A DNA stretch of 64,000 bases from Cycas panzhihuaensis. Taxonomy: Eukaryota; Cycadophyta. The translations under genes were made by a program, and so were the position numbers. A model generated the notes under the pieces. The model did no database searches. It was not told the origin of the DNA and was given only the letters and a program-made list of their open reading frames with translations. The DNA lies in assembly GCA_023213395.1 (NCBI GenBank), contig CM041465.1, forward strand, positions 136,097,741 through 136,161,740, written 5' to 3'. Positions 1 to 11,552 of the stretch are shown here, piece after piece (position 1 is the first letter of the stretch; each line of letters opens with the position of its first letter).

Positions 1-2217
1 ATTTGTTTATAGTAAAGTTACATAGGTAACCTTCTAGGCACTTATTTACTATCTCTATTTAATTATCTATTTAATGATGGTATGCCATGCCTATTATAAG
101 TATGGTACCTACTTAACAAAATAATTCTCTTTAGAAATTACATGTAAATTTTGGGTCATAATCACTTACAACCACCCTTGAAATTTCATGTAAGCTAAAA
201 ATTACCCTCATAAAGATATTAACAATTTGGCGTGCCTTGAAAGTTAGCTAGATTCCTATGGCATGGGCATATTTGGTTAATCTATCAATGGCTAATAGAA
301 TGTTATCCTTGCCATTAGATTAGGAAGATTGGTTATAAAATATGTAGATATTTCTTCTCATTTTTTGCCTAGGATAGGTAAGGGTTATAATAACCTCAAA
401 GAATCTATATTTTCACCTTTTTGTATTTAGAAATTATTGCATTAGGCTACATATTATTGAATTTCCTTTTTCATTTCCTTCTAATGAAAATATCGGTGAA
501 TCCTTAAATAAGTTTTAAAGAATCTAGTGCCTTACTATAGAAATGGGATGCTCTTCTCTTAGAGGAGTCCCTTTAAATTTTGAGGAAGGGCTTAAATAAA
601 TGCAACCCTTATACCATAATATCTCACTGTTCTATATGAACTTTCCCTATAAAGATAATAGGTCCTATTTCAATTTATTTATAAGTTTTATAACCTCATC
701 ATATTTTACATATTCTACTTGTATATCTTTAATCCACTAGGGAACTATTATTATAGTAGCACATAAAATTAACTCTTCATCTTTTATAGATATAGTATCT
801 ACTACTATTTTTTCCTTTTCCCTTTTGTAAAGTATTTTAAAATTAAATACTTGAATCTTATTAACCTACTTTTATTATTTAAGTGTTAATAACTTTTGAA
901 TCAGGAAATGCTTAAGGCTATCAAGATCTATTTCAACTAAAAATATACTTCCTAAAAGATATTGTCCTAATTTGATAAATACATGTATTATGACTAGTAT
1001 CTCTTTATTATAAGCATATTTTAACTACTCATGTGCATTTAACTTATGACTTTCAAAGGCAATAGGATGTCCTTATCACATAAGTATAACTCCAAGACCA
1101 ATTATGGATGCACCACATTCTAAGATAAAGGGTTTAAAGAAATCAAATATTTTGAGGGTTGAAGCAATCATAATATGTTATTTCAGTTATTCAAAATATT
1201 CTTAGGCCTTTCCATCATATTTGAAGGAGTCTATTTTTAGCAAATCAATTAGTAGGGTTGTAAGATGAGCATAACCCTTAATGAACCTATAATTATATCC
1301 CATAAGACTAAGGAATCCTTTTAATTTTAAGATAAGTATAGGTATAAGCCACTATAATATGCCCTTGATTTTTTTGGGGTCTATCTTTACTCCTTCAAAT
1401 AATATAATAGCAAATTTATTCTACCTCCTCTTTACCAAAATTGTATTTGGACCTTATGACATCAAATTCATTATCAATCAAGATTTATAATACTTGATCA
1501 ATATGCTCTAAATGTTCTTTCTAATCTTTGGTGTATATTAAGATGTTATCAAAGAAGACTAGGATAAATTTTCTTTTCAATGATTAAAATATCATATTCA
1601 TGATAACCCAAAAGATAATGGGGGTGTTTATAAGACCAAATGGTATAACATTAAAGTCATAGTATCCTATATGATTTTGAAAGGCTATTTTTGGAATATC
1701 TTCTATTCAAACATAAATTTAATAATATCCTAAACACAAGTCTAATTTACTTAAATATTTTGCACTACATAGTTTATTTAAAATCTCATTAATTATAAGG
1801 ATTAGGAAGCTATTTTTAATAATCACCTTATTAAGCATTCAAAAATCCATATTATACAAAATGAACCATCATTTTTGGTATTAGTACTACTAGAGTAGTA
1901 TAGGGACTTTTACTAGGTGATATTGCTCCTATTTCTAATAAGTTATGAATGATTCTTTTTATTTTATTCTTGTCATAATAGGGATGCTGAAATAACTTAA
2001 CATTATTTGGTTTAGTCCCTTTTTGTAGGTTATTCATGTATTCTATGTCATGATCTAGAGATGAGCTTATGAGTAACTCCCTAAATACCCCCATCTGTTT
2101 CTCTAAAACATCATACATATTGGATGAGGGGGATTTAGTGTTAGTTAAAGCCTTGATAGAGTAATATCTAGAAATAAATTTGGGGATTTCCCTTTTCTCC
2201 ATCTTGTAGGATGATAC
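1..2217 (-). pseudogene. Ty3/gypsy pol remnant: RT, RNase H, integrase (element G0, distal part)
   Basis: Reading leftwards, the minus strand gives the start of a gypsy reverse transcriptase near 2000-1870 (NNLLEIGAISPSKSPY-type text). Decayed RT blocks follow at 1850-1790 (YRALNK-like, three stops) and 1780-1600 (AKYLSKLDLCLGYY). The catalytic YxDD block near 1550 reads FFDN, so one essential Asp is lost. Integrase core text lies at 300-100 (IDRLTKYAHAIGI, then VVVSDYDPKFTCNF and a decayed HPQTDGQTEVVN block). The order RT to integrase is normal for Ty3/gypsy. Stops are frequent, so it is inactive. The element continues beyond base 1. Its protease and gag lie at 8305-9790, separated from this part by LINE A. 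The family call is firm; lineage within gypsy is not resolved. Confidence 0.88.
2201..2217. repeat. Target-site duplication of LINE A, left copy
   Basis: ATCTTGTAGGATGATAC lies directly left of the poly-T that marks the 3' end of LINE A. It matches 8288-8304 at 14 of 17 positions, and all three differences are A/G transitions. Confidence 0.85.
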
Positions 2218-2347
2218 TTTTTTTATAAGGTTTAAATAAATGGGGGTTAAAAGGGGACCCAAACCCTATACAGCCATCTACTAATAAGGCACCACAAATT
2301 GGCCGTGACAAGCCCATGGCCTAGCTAAACAAAAAAACCAAGCTAAA

Positions 2348-5300
2348 CTACATTGCATCATAACCTTCTATATCCTTTCTGGCCAGACCCACAATCTCTT
2401 CGAGAATGTCTACCTTCTAAACCTCCAAAGCTCTAGAGTGGACACCCTAGTTAGCCAACCTATCTACAACCTTATTTCCTTCCCTATAAGTATGGCTTAC
2501 CTTAGCGTTATCCCTAATTTGAAGCATCATCTTCACATCATTGATCATAGCACAGTGCTTCCACTCTGGCTTTATTTCATCCCTGATCAACCTAACCATG
2601 TTCATAGAATCTCCTTCCACTATGACTCTTAAGTAGCCCTCTCTAAAGACAAGATCCACTGCTCTACGCATCACTTCAAACTCTACCTTGTGGTTAGTCT
2701 GGATACCATAATATTCTGCAAAAGCCTATATGATCTTGCCCTCTTTATCTCTGTAAACACCTTCACCCCTAACCTCGCCAGGATTACCTTTTGATGCTCC
2801 ATTGAAATTTACCTTTACCCAATCTTGCGGTGGGGGGCTCCATAGCCCTTGCCTCTCTTACCTTGATTTTATTTTAAAATTCTCAAATCCCCAATTTGTG
2901 AGGATCTTCTGTTCATCAAGATGAATAGAAGCAATCTCCTCCTCCTTGAGGTTCTCCTTCAGGGCCATCGAGATGATCCCAAAAAGTCTCTATTTGTTTA
3001 TTCTCTTCTCTTAAAAGATGTGCTTGTTCCTCTCTTTCCATATGTTCTAGACCAGCATGGGTAAGGAAGGAGTCCACAAAGAGTTCAGGGTTCTACTTCT
3101 AAAGGGGCACACCCAAGCCTCAGCCAGATTATTTATCGAATCAGCAAGGATCTAGTAAACCCCAAAGGCATTCCATAGCTTTGCCCACACCTCCCTAGTA
3201 TAGGGCCAATGCAAGATGAGATGATCTAGGGACTCCTCCTCCTGATGATAAAGGATGCATCTATTCACCGTAGAGTAGCCTCTTTTCCTTAAGTTGTCCA
3301 TGGTCAGAATCTTATTTTTTAAACTCGTCCACTAAAAAATAGCAATCTTTGGGATCAATCCCATATTCCAAACTCTACCTAAAAGCTTATTCTCAGTGAG
3401 CCCTCTTTCTACTATTAAAGACAAATATTCATACTTGATTGTATAGATCCAAGACTTGGAGCCCGCCTCAACTAATACATCATCCTTAGGAAATCTTGGA
3501 ATATATGTCTTGTTAAGCTCGTTCCTAAGAGCTAAAATCTAATGCTCATGCTCTAGGCCATGGGAAATTTCTCCAAAATTTTTCCATTCTTTCCCATCTT
3601 CCCGGGCATCCAAATAATCAGCGACTTTATTCCCATAGATACTCATGCAATCTTCCTATAGGGGGGAAAAATAGGATTTACAAATAATTGGGCATTTCCA
3701 CACCATATATCCTCCTAGAACTCAATAGATTTTCTATCCCCCAAACATCATTAGGCTCCCAAGACCAACATCTCCCTTATGGACAAAAGGCTCCTCCAAA
3801 TAGCAGATCCTTTACCAGAGAGGGTGAAATTCAGAAACTGGTTGTCCTCAAGGTATTTCCTAGCCACTATCTTACACCAAAGCCTCTCCTCCTTGGTAGC
3901 AAGGCTCCAACCTAATTTGGTAATCATAGCCTTGTTAAAATAGGTTATGTCCTTGACATTTAAGTCTCTTGCCCATTTAAGACAACAAACTTTTTCCCAA
4001 TGCACCAGATGGAATTTTTGCCTGTCCTCAAACCCAGACCACAAAAACCTTTTCTAAATAGACTATAAGGCCCTAATAACCTTCACAGGGCACCTAAAAA
4101 GAGACATCAAATATGTTGGCATACTCTAAAGAGATGCCAATAGTAATTGGAGTTTATCTGCCTGACTTAGAAGGGCCTCTTTCCATCCAGCTAGCTTCCT
4201 TTGAACCTAACTAATTATTGGGTTCCACAAGTCCTTCTGCATTCTACCCATAAAAAGGGACATACCTAAATACCAAGTAGGGAGAGCCCTAATGGGCATC
4301 TCCAAAATCATGCTTATAACCCTTTACGTCATGTCCAAGGTATTCAAGAAAAAAATGCTGCTCTTCTCTAGGTTTACCTTTTAGTTAGTGGATATCTCCA
4401 ATCTTTCCAATTGAACTTTGATAGCTTTAGCTTCCTTTATGGAGACCCTACTCAAAAGAATGTTATCATCTACAAAGTGACTGTGGACAACATTATCGAC
4501 CCCTGAAGTGGGGATTAGCCCAATTATCTTCCTAGATCTCCTTACTTCCTCCATGGACTTGCCAATGAATTCAGCCATAATTATATATAGATAAGGAGCT
4601 AGAGGACCCCCTTATCGGAGCCCTCTATATCATGGGAAGAAAGCTATAGAGGAGCCATTTACAATGACTGAGAAGCTAGGCTTGGATATGCAGCTCTCCA
4701 TCCATTTCCTCCAGCGATCCCTAAACCCAAAAGCCTTAATACAGTCAAGGAGATAGTCCCACGAGACCCTATTGTAAGCCTTGGAAAGGTCGATCTTTAC
4801 AATTATCCATGGGTCTTTCCTTTACAAAGTCGAGTGGTTTGTCTCATGAACCACTACGATACCATCCAAAATCTATCTGCCCTTAACATAACCATCTTGG
4901 TTAGGTCCTATAATTATTGGGAGAAACTCCTTCAACCTGTTGGCCAAGATCTTAGCCAAAATTGTGTACTTCACATTACAGAGACTAATGGGCCTAAAGT
5001 CTTCCGTTCTTTTTGCATCCCCTTTCTTAGGAATTAAAACCATAAATATTACTTGCCATTCACTGTGAATCCTATTATTTTCAAAAAATTCATTTACAAC
5101 CTCAAGAAAGTCCTCTTTAATAATATCCTAATATTCCTAGTAAAACCAATGAGGGAAACCATCAGGACCTGGGGCTTTATCTCTCTTCATTCCAACACCG
5201 CTTTCTTTACCTCATCCAATGTGAAGGGGGCTTCAAGTACTCTATTCATAGTGCATCCCACCTTCTTAGGTATCAAGGCTATCACCTCCTTTCTAACCTC

Positions 5301-6545
5301 CTTGTCCATACATCCTGACTCTTTGAAGAGATCCATAAAATACTCCACATCAATGCCTTTTAATTTATCATACCTAATCTCCTCCCCATCCTTATTCAAT
5401 AGGCTTGTAATATGGTTGCTCACTCTATGTTTAACTGTAGTCATATGGAAGAATTTTGTATTCCAATCTCCCTCTGCCAACCACAACGCCCTAGACTTTT
5501 GTCTCCAAAATATTTCTTCCTTTATCAAGACTCCTTCCAGATCAGAGAGGAGTCTTCTTTCTTTCTAGTCAAGGGATATGGTCCTTCCTTGGCCCTAGAT
5601 TTTCTCCTCAAGGCCCTTCAACTCTTCCAGTATCATATCTTTTTTAACAAAGATATCCCCATGTGAGGTCTTATTCCAATCCTTTATCTGCTATTTTACC
5701 TGGTTTAATTTGATTGAAAATCTCCTCATGGAACAACCTTATGCAAGTTTAGTCCAATATTCTACCAACAGGTTTCGTAACCCAGGGTCCTTTATCCACA
5801 TTAGCTCAAATCAGAAGGGAGAGCCCTTATGCCCCTTAGGCTCATCCCAACCTAAAGCCAGCATAGAGTGATCCGAGATTGTCTTTAGTATAGCTTCCAA
5901 ACTAATGTTGCTTAGTTGGCTAAACTAGGCAAAGTTGGCAACCACTCTATCCAATCTTACCTGAATGTGACCAGCATCGAGTCTTTATTTGACCAAGTGA
6001 ATTTGGGGCTTCTCAGGGCACATTCATTAGACCTCCCTTCTACAGGAAGGCCCCCAAGTCCTTCATATTTTTCATCCATTCTATCTTATCCCCTTTCTTT
6101 TCCTCAGGGGATAAAGTCGTGTTAAAGTCCCCTACAATCATCTAAGGGCCTAACCACTCCTTATGGATCTCCAACAACCTATCCCATAATTGCTTCCTCC
6201 CCTCCTATATTAGGGGGGCATATACATTGGTGACTAGCCACGTGCTATTAGGTTTCTTATTAGTCAACCAACAGGAAATAAAGTTCTCCTCAATAAAGGA
6301 AGCCTCACCCTCTCATACTCAAGGGTCCTAAAGGGTGGCTAAACCTCCAGACCCCTTATTCCTGTCTAAAGTAAAGAACTTGGATCTTTTCCATACTTTA
6401 TTTTTAATATTTGCCCTATTCTCAGCTAATAATTTGGTTTCTTGAAGCAGGAGGATGTCCAACTTCAAATGGCTTCATATCTCTCTAATTATTCTATATT
6501 TTGGTGGGGCATTTATGCCCTAGATATTCTAGGAGGTGAGTTTCA
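2348..6545 (-). pseudogene. LINE A ORF2: endonuclease, reverse transcriptase, RNase H (decayed)
   Basis: The ATG at 6545 opens an APE-type endonuclease start (SWNIRGLN-like with a stop at the Arg, then DILLLQETKL carrying the catalytic Glu). The pre-RT region is clear at 5528-5187 (SRALWLAEGDWNTKFF). The RT NQDGYVKG block lies near 4890, and the palm FVDD motif is intact at 4476-4465. A post-RT segment (KVCCLKWARDLNVKDI) lies near 3980. The zinc-binding zf-RVT module is near 3270. RNase H runs about 2830-2440, with NFNGASKGNPGE, the EGDS acidic block and YREGNKVVDRLAN. TAG closes it at 2350-2348. Several in-frame stops and frameshifts make it non-functional. One TAG at 3333-3331, just before the conserved Trp, is shared with LINE B and LINE E. 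Confidence 0.88.
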
Positions 6546-7139
6546 TGATGATTATCCCCTTGGTGGCTCTTTTTCTCACTTCTTACTTCTAGTTTTGGGC
6601 CCCTACCCTGGTCCTCCATCTCTTAGTATTCGTTGTGTCCCTTGGTCTATCTGGAGCACTACCTCCCTCTCCCACAGCACCTTCATTGATAGCCTCCCTA
6701 ACCCTTTCTCGCTACCAAAATCTAGCCCTTTGGGAATATCAACTTCCTTAGAAGCTCCTTGGCTCCCCATATCTCTGACCTTCTATACCTTCTCAAATTT
6801 CCTATACTCCTCTAAACTTTCTGGGATATGGCCTGCTTCCACTTGTGGGGAGCACTTCTCAAGACTCTCAAGGATTGGGCCTTCTTCCTCTTGAGGGATT
6901 TCCTTATCCAAACCCAACTATGAATCTGCGAGTTGAGGTTGAGGAGCCTTTGGTTTAGCCCTCAACGCGACCTCCCCTTCTTCAAAGAGGGTATCTTCCT
7001 CTTCCAAGTTTAAATCTTGCCCTAACACCTGTTGATAGGCCCTATGACCATCCCCAAGATCTCAGTGCTCAGGCTCCTCCACCTTCTAGGGGGTCTCCTT
7101 CCTAATTGCCTCTTTGGGATCTCCTCTAGGTTCACCTTG

Positions 7140-7952
7140 TTTCTCCTCTCCAAATAAGATTTCATTCCCAACCTAGTGAGCCGAGGAGACTGGCTTAGGT
7201 TCTCCTTGACAGTTGTAAGGGAGATGTCTAAGCCTTTTACATTTTTGACATCTCACATTTTTAAGTTCATACACCAACTTTTATTCTTTGTTCCATCCTA
7301 AACCTTCTATAATCACCCAATCAGGAAGTGGTTTGTCAGTTCTAGCCAATGCACAGAACCTAGCGTTAACCAATTTACTCTTGTTCTTCATGGTTGAATC
7401 CATCGCTAGGAGGCTGCCAATCATTTTTGCTACTCCTTTAATGACATCGAGATCCCATGCGATAAGCAAAAGGCCTAGTAATTGAACCCATAATGGGATT
7501 TTCTTACTTGAGCCTTCAAATGGATCAAATTCTGGGTGCCATTTCTCCATTAACACTGTCTTTCTACCCATCATCCAAGGCTATTTTAATAAGGTGCTAA
7601 TCATGTCCTCATGATAGGCAAACTTAAATAAAACACACCCTCTCGGGAGTGCGATAACCTTAACTGAGCCCTTTAGTTTCCACTGTTGGCTTACCCATTT
7701 CCTGATTGGGTCCATGCCTAACCTTGGGCCTGAAAAGCACCCCACTAGGCTATTTCCCCAAAATTTTTCTAACCTATCAAATAATCGTTTAAGAACTAGG
7801 ATTTTTATCTTTTCATCTTCTAAAATAGGGTTTATGTCAAAAGTTTCTACGTCCACATTATTCAAAACATCAAGGTATGACTTCTTCCCTAAGGGAGAGT
7901 GGGTATAGTTAAAAGAAATTTGTTGGTCTAATTGATTAATATTAAAATCCAT
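7140..7952 (-). pseudogene. LINE A ORF1: nucleic-acid-binding protein with zinc knuckle
   Basis: The ATG at 7952 starts a reading frame of about 123 codons that resembles the DUF4283 domain found in plant LINE ORF1 proteins: LGKKSYLDVLNN, then WGNSLVGCFSG, then KVIALPRGCVLFKF. After one stop it resumes with EKWHPEFDPF and LVNARFCALART. A CCHC zinc knuckle follows near 7255-7210 (CQKCKRLRHLPYNC, spacing CX2CX4HX4C, all four ligands present). ORF1 of this class is expected to bind the element RNA and carry ORF2 protein to target DNA; that is family knowledge, not seen here. The low-complexity tail before ORF2 is Glu/Pro rich and broken. Homologous ORF1s occur in LINE B, C and D. Confidence 0.85.
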
Positions 7953-8287
7953 AGTTATATCCTATACAAAAATACAAGCTCAAATAAAACATTTGCTCTG
8001 ACCGGTTCCAGTTCCTGTTTGTCTCCTGACTGATTTGCCTCACTGAAACTGAATCTTTTAGGCCATGACCTTATCCCCCAACTCCTTCACATATGTCTTG
8101 AAGACCTTCTGGCACAAATAGTATGACCGGACTCACATAAGGCCAAAAGCAAGGTCCCTAGGTATCTATGAGTAAACCAACGAGCCGCCCCCCTTCTCTG
8201 CCCTAGAGGAATCTGTCCCTTCTTACTAGGATCTCTCAATCTGGGAGAACATGGTAGCCACCACTGGGCACTATATGCCTCCACTGG
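7953..8287 (-). other. LINE A 5' leader
   Basis: This 335-bp stretch lies between the inferred insertion point and the ORF1 ATG. It is noticeably more GC-rich than the flanking gypsy sequence. I see no coding similarity. In this element class an internal promoter would lie here, but no specific motif could be supported. Confidence 0.6.
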
Positions 8288-8304
8288 ATCTTATGGGATA
8301 ATAC
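8288..8304. repeat. Target-site duplication of LINE A, right copy
   Basis: ATCTTATGGGATAATAC matches 2201-2217 at 14 of 17 positions. Read on the minus strand both copies encode the same stretch of gypsy pol (V-S/L-S-Y/H-K-M/I) in the same frame, so the two halves of G0 join cleanly when LINE A is taken out. Confidence 0.85.
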
Positions 8305-9790
8305 TAGTTAAGATTTTAGGGGTAAAATTCCTTGGAGAGTATATCTTTGTCCCTTTTATATAAAGCTAATGAATAACTTATCCAAATTCATTGAAAATAT
8401 CCACAATGTTTATAATCATTTAAATCCTAATGCTACATTTATGCCCTAAATTAAAATGCCATACATCTATGATTTAGAGATGTAATCATCCATCTTTACT
8501 TTGACTTCCTAACATCTACCACCATGAGTTATCATAACCTTGAATTAATTTTATACGTACATATATTCCTTAATATTTTTTGTGCAATGTCTATTAGTAA
8601 AGTTATGAGTGCTTCTACTATGAATAAGTGTTATTATTCCTTGCTTCTTTGTATATCCTTTTGCTTTTAGTATTTATAAAGTGGTTATCCTTGTTATTGT
8701 TACTAATAATATATTAGCAAATATGTGGGTAAATTATCATTTATTTCAACTTATGTTAAGCCTTCTTCATCTCTTTCATTAAAAAGTTCTTCCTAGTCTT
8801 GTTCTAACTGCTCATCTTGTTCTCCTAATAAGGCAAATAATAGTTTCATTTATGTACAAATGTGTACTAATTTCTACTTTTGGGAATTGAAGTAATAGGG
8901 TCCTTTTGTTTTGAGTTTTTCCATCCTTCCATTTACTTTTAGGGGTTTTGCCTTTGTCATGCCTATTGTCTATTTTGTTCTAGGGATTGTGGTCCTAATT
9001 GGACTTAGATTTCATAGGATTAATAGTGCATAATTATCTATCAAAGATGCCATATTCATAATTTTATTATGAGGGTTCAAGCAAATGATACTATGGTCTA
9101 TAATCTCACCTTATTCCAAAAGTTGCACCTTTTGAATAGCCTCTAAAATATTGTTAGGGTTATATAGTTTGAAATTTATTTATAGGCTTTTCTTCAATCC
9201 CTACCTGTATATTTCAAGTATTCAGTTTACCTAAAATGTCAATCACCAAAGTAACTAGAGATTAAAATCAACTAGTATACTCTTTTATGGACCCTTATTA
9301 TTAAGTACATGCCAACTAATTAAAATAATCATTATCCCAAAGTTGTTCATATTACTTTCAAAATTTCTACGTAAAATATTGCCAACTTATAGTGATGTTC
9401 TTATTTTTATTTTTCTACCATAAATACCATGTGTACACAATACCTTCTAGATGTAATAATGTAAACATAATATGGTCTACATCATTATAGGGATTAATCT
9501 TAAAATAAACTTCTAGATTATTAATCGATAAACATGGTTCTATTTTAGTACCCTTACTAAATTTTGGGATATATATTTTATCCTAAAATTTATTTAGTAT
9601 ATTAGAGACAAGGGGAGGGCTAATTAAGTTAATAATAGAAATCTTCTAAGATCCTTATGTAGTAATTAAGAAATTAATTTTTACATCAATTACTTCTATT
9701 CATAACTCTATTTATTCACCTTCTTGTCTATTTCTACCATGTCTCTATTTACTTCATCATTAGTTGGAATTAACAGTATTTGTTTACCTT
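8305..9790 (-). pseudogene. Ty3/gypsy gag and aspartic protease remnant (element G0, proximal part)
   Basis: On the minus strand a gag core reads near 9560-9230: INNLEVYFKINPYNDVDH, then LHLEGIVYTWYLW, then GSIKEYTS, the usual retrotransposon gag order. The protease follows near 8650-8320: LIHSRSTHNFTNRH stands where families have LIDSGSTHNFI, so the catalytic Asp is replaced by His and the Gly by Arg. Next come HGGRC, VALGFK and KGQRYTLQGILPL. The reading frame runs to the LINE A insertion site and continues in the same frame at 2217 into RT. Many stops are present. This establishes G0 as a gag-PR-RT-RH-IN gypsy element. Confidence 0.85.
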
Positions 9791-9914
9791 AGCACTAGCT
9801 TTAATGCTCCTTTAATCCCTTAATGAGAATATATTATACGTCTAAGCTTAAATAAGAATATTCTTTTTTAAATAATAAATATTCTGAATTAAATTTGCTT
9901 TAACTACATTTAGA

Positions 9915-9916
<2 letters not shown>

Positions 9917-9985
<69 letters not shown>
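9917..9985. repeat. (TA)n(TG)n microsatellite
   Basis: About 46 bp of alternating TA is followed by about 22 bp of TG. It sits in the non-coding stretch upstream of G0 gag. Confidence 0.97.
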
Positions 9986-9992
<7 letters not shown>

Positions 9993-10620
9993 GTTGTATG
10001 TATATATATAATCACTTCTATTGACTATGAGTTATGTTGCCCTTCTATTTGACTATTGTATCAAGATGTTAAAAGCAGCCTAACAACATAAGGGAACTTG
10101 ACATGAGAATGACGGGCTACTAAGTATTGCTAGTAAATAAGGTTCATAAGTATATAGTGATAGATGGGATACCTAACACAAGAATGGTAGGTCACCCAAG
10201 GATAAGCACTATGCAAGAAGGGCATAAAGTGAGATGAAACAAAAGAGGATGGTGAGGATGGTAAGATGATGTCAAATATTTAAAATTTATTGTTATAAGT
10301 ATCTTAATATATTTTTATTTGGTTTATTAATGGCACTATAATTTAACATATATGTAAGACCTATGACTATAGAATGTAATGCAATAGGAGAGGGAATAAG
10401 ATATAAGACAAATAAGATGGAAAAGAGAGAGGAGGATAGCCAACACAAAATAAATAAAAATAATAATCAAATGTCTATAGAAAGTAGAGATAAACTAAGA
10501 AGAATAATGTTTAGAGGGGATGAAGATAGAGATGTAAATAGATTTGAGAATGAATCAGGTTGATAGATGGGCTTGTGGAACCAAAATGAAGCTTAAGGTG
10601 GAACATAAGCAAGAGGAGAT
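9986..10620 (-). other. G0 leader between primer-binding site and gag, no gene seen
   Basis: This A/T-rich stretch has no retrotransposon protein similarity on the minus strand. A 66-codon open frame on the plus strand at 10363-10563 is Lys/Arg/Asn rich with no recognisable domain and looks like chance. Confidence 0.5.
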
Positions 10621-10633
10621 GACTTTGATACCA
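10621..10633 (-). other. Primer-binding site of G0 (initiator Met tRNA type)
   Basis: The minus strand reads TGGTATCAAAGTC, which differs from the usual TGGTATCAGAGC start by G-to-A and C-to-T changes. It lies upstream of gag in the G0 orientation, as expected. Confidence 0.75.
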
Positions 10634-11220
10634 ATTATTATAAACCTAATTAGGTCACAATAAACATTTTATTATTTTGGGGGGATTTGGGCCTATTCAA
10701 GAAGGATACTCTCTAGTTATATACTGAAGTGTTTATGTCTAAAGATAAACTATTAAATATATTGATAATTGATGAAGGATTTAGAATGGTTTGTGTGTTT
10801 ATATGTATTATAATAATTTTTTATTGATGCATACAACATTGGGGTTTGCACCCTTTACTAATCCTAAATTGTATTCAATTAGTGTTATTATATTTCTCCT
10901 ATTTATTAGGAGAACATCACATATTACAAATTAGGAAGAGATCAATTCTCTTCAAGTAGTATTAGAGCTTCATTCTAGCATAATGAGATCACTTTTCCAA
11001 GTGTATTTTATTTATACATTTATTATATTTTTAGTTATTATTTTCTTTACTAAGTTATATAATTCTCTAATGCATAGAGATTGAACCTTATCTTAAAATG
11101 TTATGCACTAGTGCTATATCTAAAACCATCACTATAAGTTCTAATTTGTGAGTTATATCATTTTTTACACTAGAGGTCCTTTTAAAATGGGGGTAGTGAA
11201 GTACTAGTCATAAATTAGAG
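10634..11220 (-). repeat. Probable 5' LTR (or part) of G0
   Basis: This is the position where the 5' LTR must lie, directly outside the primer-binding site. No second copy is inside the window to confirm its limits because the 3' LTR is beyond base 1. No coding sequence is seen. Confidence 0.45.
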
Positions 11221-11409
11221 TGAAAGAACATGGGTAACTAAAACAGTCTTTAATACCACTTATAAGAAACTAAATGTCCATACACAGGCTTAAGATCTAA
11301 TAAAACTAAAATAAAGACATAGAGGCAAATATAAATAAAAGAATATGTATAAACATATAACATAATTTACTTGTGGGAAATTATCACTTTCAATTATATT
11401 ATGCCAAAC

Positions 11410-11458
<49 letters not shown>

Positions 11459-11552
11459 TCACATTCTAACAACCACTTAATCAACTAATAACTAATTATA
11501 ATGAAGAAGTATACACACTATGACCCCCTAGTGCACATTAAAGGAATATTCA
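11221..11552 (-). repeat. Left (3') LTR of the 2.77-kb element
   Basis: It starts TGAAAGAACATGGG and matches 13665-13992 along its length with many substitutions. It holds a (TA)n(GA)n tract at 11409-11458 that the partner LTR lacks. Confidence 0.78.
11409..11458. repeat. (TA)n(GA)n microsatellite inside one LTR
   Basis: A run of TA is followed by a run of GA. The corresponding place in the right LTR (about 13860-13875) has only a short CATATATATAC. Confidence 0.95.

Larger units (their letters stand above)
2218..8287 (-). mobile_element. LINE A, full-length L1-type non-LTR retrotransposon
   Basis: A 6,070-bp minus-strand element. From its 5' end (right) it has a 335-bp leader, ORF1, ORF2 (endonuclease, RT, zinc-binding module, RNase H), a 3' UTR ending in a TTATAAGG/CCTTAT-type terminus, and a short A-tail seen as T7 at 2218. 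The same 3' terminal wording occurs in LINE B and LINE D. Both ORFs are broken by stops. A 17-bp target-site duplication (2201-2217 and 8288-8304) frames it, and the host sequence on either side is one gypsy pol frame, so the ends are well fixed. The duplication has three mismatches, more than those of LINE B and LINE D, which suggests an older insertion. Confidence 0.9.

Noticed and set aside
10363-10563. 66-codon plus-strand frame rich in Lys, Glu and Asn
   Set aside because: No domain, no neighbour context; it lies in the non-coding leader of a minus-strand gypsy element.
1-11220. Endogenous pararetrovirus rather than gypsy element
   Set aside because: Integrase core text is present and no movement- or coat-protein wording was seen, which fits Ty3/gypsy and not a pararetrovirus.
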